Of a stretch of 48,572 nucleotides of DNA, positions 43,414-48,572 are shown one piece after another. Under the pieces are notes generated by a model. The model was not told the origin of the DNA. It was given only the letters and a program-made list of their open reading frames with translations, and searched no databases. Origin of the DNA: Thermoanaerobaculia bacterium (GTDB lineage: Bacteria > Acidobacteriota > Thermoanaerobaculia > Gp7-AA8); assembly GCA_017883235.1 (NCBI GenBank), contig JADGNY010000005.1:71180-119751 (forward strand), read 5' to 3'. The translations under genes and the position numbers were made by a program. Every line of letters begins with the position of its first letter. Position 1 is the stretch's first letter.

Positions 43414-44119
43414 GATGCCGCTCGGCGCCGGCTCCGATGCCGGGTAGTGCCGGCTCGATGCCGGGAAGCGCCGGCTCGATGCCGGGAGTCCCGGCTCGAT
43501 GCCGGGAAGCGCCGACTCGATGCCGCGTAGCGCCGGCTCGATGCCGCGTAGCGCCGGCTCGATGCCGGGAAGCGCCGTCCCGATGCCGGGAGGCGCCGGC
43601 TCGGTGCCGGGAGGCGCCGGCTCGGTGCCGGGTAGCGCCGGCTCGGTGCCGGGTAGCGCCGCCTCGATGCCGGGTAGCGCCGGCTCGATGCCGGGTAGTT
43701 CCGGCTCGATGCCGGGTAGCTCCGGCTCGATGCCGGGTAGCGCCGGCTCGATGCCGGGTAGTTCCGGCTCGATGCCGGGTAGCTCCGGCTCAATGGCGGG
43801 TAGCCCCGGCTCGATGCCGGACAGCGCCGGTTCGAGGCCGGGCAGCTTCGACTTGAGGCCGGACGGCCCCGACACAAGGCCGGACGGCCCCGACACGAGG
43901 CCGGACGGCCCCGACACAAGGCCGGACGGCCCCGACACAAGGCCGGACGGCCCCGGCACGAAGCCGGACGGCCCCGACACGAGGCCGGACGGCCCCGACA
44001 CAAGGCCGGACGGCCCCGACACGAAGCCGGACGGCCCCGACACGAAGCCGGACGGCCCCGACACGAAGCCGGACGGCCCCGACACGAAGCCGGACGGCCC
44101 CGACACGAGGCCGGACTGA
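43414..44119. repeat. 21-bp minisatellite, about 34 units
   Basis: Units of the form GATGCCGGGTAGCGCCGGCTC change through intermediate units near 43820-43860 into GAGGCCGGACGGCCCCGACAC, so it is one array with two sub-families. Both unit types contain a short palindrome (GCCGG...CCGGC, GGCCGGACGGCC). Around 43660-43790 a three-unit block (AGCGCC, AGTTCC, AGCTCC variants) is itself duplicated. Because 21 is a multiple of three, several frames on both strands stay open (heptads such as MPGSAGS or PDGPDTK), but none has a ribosome site or other protein features. Confidence 0.92.
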
Positions 44120-44237
44120 AAAGTGGGGCGCGTTCCAGGAAAACTTCTCGAAAGCGACAGGAGGCCGCGCAGTGGTCAGCACGCTGCATTCCCCGCCCGA
44201 GCCGCGCGCCGGAGCGTACGTCCGTAGCGGAAACCAG

Positions 44238-44372
44238 AACGGAGCGCTGGCGTCTCGCCGGCTGGCCGGGCGTGCGTCCCGCCGCCCGAGGTTACGAGTG
44301 AATGTATGGAGTCTTGCCAGACCGGGGGCGAGACGCCCCCGCGCCAGCCGGCGAGGACGCCAGCGCTCCGTT
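44238..44372. repeat. Palindromic dispersed repeat (AACGGAGCGCTGGCG family)
   Basis: AACGGAGCGCTGGCGTCTCG at 44238 is mirrored at 44343-44372 with few mismatches. It ends 3 nt from the stop codon of the minus-strand fusion gene. Confidence 0.82.
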
Positions 44373-44375
44373 AGG

Positions 44376-44951
44376 CTACCGATCCATCTTCGCCGCAAGC
44401 ACAAAGTCGGCGCGCGTGAGCCCGTCCACTTTGTGCGTCCAGATCTTCACCCCCACTTTTCCCCACGACAGGTAGATGTCGGGATGGTGCCCTTCCTCCT
44501 CGGCGATGGCGCCGATGCGGTTGGTGAAGGCGAGGGCCTGGGCGAAGTCGGGGAAGGTGAACTCTTTCTCGAGATGATGCTCGTCGACGACGCGCCAGTC
44601 GCCGCCGAGCGTCCGCGCCAGCTCGGCCAGCTCCTTCCCTTTCATCGCCGGAATGCCTCCGCTGCAGGGGATGCATTTCTCGTCCGCCAGGGCCCGCTGC
44701 GGCTCCCGCTTGCGGATCCAGGCCGCGAGCTCGTCGGCGGTGACGCGATGGCGGAATGCTTCCTTACCATCGACATAGATGACCGGTACGTCGTCCGTGA
44801 ACTTCGCGCGCAGCGCCGGATCCTCGTCGATATCGACCAGGGTGATCGAGAGCGGCAACTGGTGCAGAACCACCGCCGCGCGCACGGCGGCCTCCGCGGC
44901 ATCGCAGAGCGAGCAATCGTGGCGGGTGTAGAAAGTCACTTCATGGGTCAT
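44376..44951 (-). CDS. Glutaredoxin-like domain fused to pterin-4a-carbinolamine dehydratase
   Basis: A 191-residue fusion. Residues 1-82 are a thioredoxin-fold glutaredoxin-like (DUF836-type) domain: EVTFYTRHDCSLCDAAEAAV with a CxxC, then ITLVDIDEDPALRAKFTDDVPVIYVDGKEAFR. From about residue 92 (KCIPCSGGIPAMKGKE) a complete carbinolamine dehydratase follows, with the active-site EGHHPDIYLSWGKVGVKIWTHKVDGLT and the terminal DFVLAAKMD. That enzyme recycles tetrahydrobiopterin in aromatic amino-acid hydroxylation and also serves as a dimerisation cofactor. The dehydratase normally stands alone starting at the CxxCxGG part, so the redox domain is an addition. Divergent from the SDR gene, 29 nt apart. 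Confidence 0.87.
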   Translation of the reverse strand: MTHEVTFYTRHDCSLCDAAEAAVRAAVVLHQLPLSITLVDIDEDPALRAKFTDDVPVIYVDGKEAFRHRVTADELAAWIRKREPQRALADEKCIPCSGGIPAMKGKELAELARTLGGDWRVVDEHHLEKEFTFPDFAQALAFTNRIGAIAEEEGHHPDIYLSWGKVGVKIWTHKVDGLTRADFVLAAKMDR

Positions 44952-44980
44952 CGCATAAACTCCGCCGCCGAGGATACCTG

Positions 44981-45754
44981 ATGGACGTGAAAACAAACGC
45001 GACACTCGATCTGGGCGGCAAGACTGTGGTCATCACGGGCGCCTCCCGCGGCATCGGCGCGGAGACCGCGCGGCGGATGGCGGCGGCCGGTGCGCGGGTC
45101 GTGGTCAACTACCACGGCAGCGAGGCGGCGGCGAATGCGGTGGTGAAGGAAATCGGCGATCAGGCGATCGCCATGCGCGCCGACGTAGCCGATCCGGCGG
45201 CAGTGAAACGGCTGATCGAAGCGGTGGTGACGCGTTTCGGATCGATCGACGTGCTCGTCAACAACGCCGCCATCTTCGAATACAACCCATTCGACGGCGA
45301 TGATTACGAAGCGTGGCAGAACGGCTGGCGGCGCACGTTCGACCTGAACGTCTTCGCCGCCGCGAACGCCGCCTGGCTGGCCATGCGTGCCATGCGCCAG
45401 AGCGGTGGCGGAAAGATCATCAACGTCGCCTCGCGCGCGGCCTGGCGCGGCGAGACCGAGTTCGCCGACTACGGCGCGTCGAAAGCGGCCCTGGTCAACC
45501 TCACCCGCTCGATCGCCCGCGCCTGCGCCAAAGACAACATCGTCGCCAGTTGCGTCGCCCCCGGCTTCATCGAGACGGAGATGGCCAAGCCGGAGCTGGA
45601 AGCGCATCGCGAGGAGATCCTCAGCCAGATCCCCCTGCGACGGGTCGGAAGCGTCGGCGATGTGGCCGGCGTCATCCTCTTCCTGGCCTCGCCGATGGCG
45701 GATTACCTGAACGGCGTGACGATCGATATCAATGGGGGGTCGTGGTTTCAGTAG
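44981..45754 (+). CDS. Short-chain dehydrogenase/reductase (FabG-like)
   Basis: A 257-residue classical SDR. VVITGASRGIG is the Rossmann cofactor site, ADVAD and VLVNNAAIFEYN follow, and the catalytic residues are the Ser of INVASRAAW and the Tyr/Lys of YGASK; FIETEM and the terminal GVTIDINGGSWFQ match the family. VVVNYHGSEAAA after the second strand suggests NADP preference. Oxidises or reduces an alcohol/ketone; possible relatives are pteridine reductases and 3-oxoacyl-ACP reductases, and divergence from a pterin dehydratase gene makes a pterin substrate worth considering (inference). GAGG upstream of ATG 44981 supports the start. Confidence 0.9.
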   Translation: MDVKTNATLDLGGKTVVITGASRGIGAETARRMAAAGARVVVNYHGSEAAANAVVKEIGDQAIAMRADVADPAAVKRLIEAVVTRFGSIDVLVNNAAIFEYNPFDGDDYEAWQNGWRRTFDLNVFAAANAAWLAMRAMRQSGGGKIINVASRAAWRGETEFADYGASKAALVNLTRSIARACAKDNIVASCVAPGFIETEMAKPELEAHREEILSQIPLRRVGSVGDVAGVILFLASPMADYLNGVTIDINGGSWFQ

Positions 45755-45764
45755 CGCGGGGGCT

Positions 45765-46163
45765 TCACTTCACCCTTGTCAGCACCCGCGTCCCCACCCT
45801 CACCAGCGCGTTCTCGCGCTCGATGCCGTGGCGCTTGTCGAGGACCGACTGTCGGATCACGCGCATCATCTGGTCGAACTGATCCTCGACGCGGTCGATC
45901 GCTTCGCGGGCGCCCTCGATGGACCGCTGCATGTTCAGGATCACCTCGACGCCGGCCAGGTTCACGCCGAGGTCGCGCGTCAGAGCCAGGATCATCTCCA
46001 GTTTGCGGATCTCGCTCTCGCCGTAGAGACGGGTATTGCCTTGTGTGCGGGCCGGCTTGATCAGCCCTTCCCGCTCGTAGAGGCGTAGCGTCTGCGGATG
46101 AATGTTGTACCTCTCGGCGATCACCGAGATCATTACGTATCCATCTGCGCGTCGGCGGGACAT
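45765..46163 (-). CDS. hspR: HspR-type MerR family heat-shock repressor
   Basis: A 132-residue MerR-family regulator. VMISVIAERYNIHPQTLRLYEREGLIKPARTQGNTRLYGESEIRKLEMIL is the winged helix typical of HspR, followed by a coiled-coil dimerisation helix (IEGAREAIDRVEDQFDQMMRVIRQSV). In actinobacteria HspR lies in the dnaK operon and represses it, using DnaK as co-repressor; here it directly follows dnaK on the same strand, so the same loop is likely. I did not find a clear HAIR-type operator (CTTGAGT-N7-ACTCAAG) before dnaK by eye. Confidence 0.88.
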   Translation of the reverse strand: MSRRRADGYVMISVIAERYNIHPQTLRLYEREGLIKPARTQGNTRLYGESEIRKLEMILALTRDLGVNLAGVEVILNMQRSIEGAREAIDRVEDQFDQMMRVIRQSVLDKRHGIERENALVRVGTRVLTRVK

Positions 46164-46201
46164 GGTGTTCGTTTACTCGGTTACTGAGTTGCTGGGTTGC
46201 T

Positions 46202-46236
46202 GCGTTGCTGGGTGCCCACTTAGCAGCCCAGCAACG
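46202..46236 (-). terminator. Hairpin between dnaK and hspR
   Basis: GCGTTGCTGGGT (46202-46213) pairs with AGCCCAGCAACGC (46224-46236), a stem of about 12 bp with few mismatches. There is no T-run on the minus-strand side, so it is more likely an attenuator or RNA-processing hairpin lowering hspR relative to dnaK than a full terminator. Confidence 0.5.
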
Positions 46237-46247
46237 CAACCAGGGTT

Positions 46248-48170
<1,923 letters not shown>

Positions 48171-48267
48171 TATGTTTTTCTCCTAGTGACACTTACCGCG
48201 ACCTTAGCGCGATGTCATCAGATTCTCTGGCTTACGAAACCTGAGCGTAGCACAGTGATATTCCTTG

Positions 48268-48373
48268 CGGGAGTCGGGAGCCGGGAGTCGGGGGTCGGAG
48301 AGGAGGCGGCTCGCTGACTGGTGCCGGGCCGATACCGCATCTCCGACCCCCGACCCCCGACTCCCGACTCCCG
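48268..48373. repeat. GGGAGTCGGG-family palindrome, intergenic copy
   Basis: GGGAGTCGGGAGCCGGGAGT and GGGGGTCGGAG (48269-48300) are mirrored by CTCCGACCCCCGACCCCCGA and CTCCCGACTCCCG (48341-48373). The same family occurs inside imuA and imuB. It lies between dnaK and the divergent Bax-inhibitor gene. Confidence 0.85.
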
Positions 48374-48435
48374 TTCGACACGCAATGCCCGTACCTCACC
48401 TCGCGTTATCATCGCCGTCCAACGGAGGGTTCTCG

Positions 48436-48572
48436 ATGCTTCCCAATTTTTCTCAGCAGCAACCGGCGTGGATCTCGGCGAGCACGGCGGAGATGGAACA
48501 GCGGACGCGGGCGTTTGTCCGCTCGGTCTACGCATGGATGTTCGGCGGGCTTTTGCTTACGGCGTTCGCGGC
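48436..48572 (+). CDS. Bax inhibitor-1/YccA family membrane protein (3' part missing)
   Basis: The first 45 codons of a protein cut by the window end. MLPNFSQQQPAWISASTAEMEQRTRAFVRSVYAWMFGGLLLTAFA matches the start of the Bax inhibitor-1/TMBIM family, where a short soluble N-terminus leads to R.F...VY.WM..GL.LTA and the first membrane helix. GGAGGGT 5-11 nt upstream of ATG 48436 and a TATCAT at about 48410 fit a normal promoter and ribosome site. Members form pH-sensitive Ca2+ leak channels. Identification rests on the N-terminal motif only. Confidence 0.72.
   Translation, partial: MLPNFSQQQPAWISASTAEMEQRTRAFVRSVYAWMFGGLLLTAFA

Noticed and set aside
43324-44119. Long repeat-protein frames on both strands over the 21-bp minisatellite
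   Set aside because: A 21-bp unit keeps any stop-free frame open; no ribosome site, signal peptide or domain supports one frame.
43414-44119. CRISPR array
   Set aside because: Units are contiguous with no spacers and no cas genes are near.

Overview
The window is GC-rich bacterial DNA. It is cut through an FtsH gene at the left end and a Bax-inhibitor-1 family gene at the right end. The gene content suggests a soil- or sediment-type Acidobacteriota (Thermoanaerobaculia-like) genome: a GWxTD-domain remnant, a DUF5916 remnant, secreted SBBP/IPT proteins, a gingipain-like giant protein, an imuA-imuB-dnaE2 operon, dnaK followed by hspR, and many dispersed palindromic repeats. The taxon is an inference from style and families. 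No rRNA, tRNA, integrase, transposase or CRISPR array was seen.

Layout. 1-2.2 kb: ftsH 3' part, a terminator, and a HAD hydrolase. 2.2-5.7 kb: a run of small genes whose stop codons touch or overlap attC-like sites, that is, an integron cassette array without a visible integrase (a CALIN), including one frameshifted gene and one reversed HicB/XRE gene. 5.7-6.4 kb: a VapBC toxin-antitoxin pair. 6.4-13.1 kb: a CREST/ceramidase-like membrane protein, a secreted amidohydrolase, L-asparaginase I, an acyltransferase, and two decayed genes, separated by palindromic repeats. 13.5-19.9 kb: a mutagenic translesion operon (imuA, imuB, a four-helix-bundle gene, dnaE2) whose coding regions carry in-frame copies of palindromic repeat families also found between genes. 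19.9-33.7 kb, minus strand: a secreted SBBP propeller protein, a TMTC-like GT-C membrane protein with TPRs, a small secreted protein, a family-2 glycosyltransferase and a 2478-residue C25-peptidase surface protein.

34-37.1 kb, minus strand: a compact RiPP-type cluster of PqqD, radical SAM/SPASM enzyme, a 56-residue Cys-containing precursor candidate, an HPr-kinase-like ATPase and an S26-type peptidase. In my view it is the best candidate for an undescribed biosynthetic system here. 37.2-42.1 kb: an AI-2E family exporter and a secreted SBBP + six-IPT-repeat protein. 42.1-44.4 kb: repeats, a small secreted protein and a 34-unit, 21-bp minisatellite. 44.4-48.6 kb: a glutaredoxin-like/pterin carbinolamine dehydratase fusion divergent from an SDR, then dnaK-hspR, and the start of a Bax-inhibitor-1 gene.

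Several genes (6854, 8278, 9866, 11948, 37196) lack a usable Shine-Dalgarno sequence and instead have a TANNNT hexamer 6-9 nt before the start codon, which suggests leaderless transcripts. Residue positions are counted by eye and are approximate in the larger proteins. No database search was possible, so family names rest on motif recognition.
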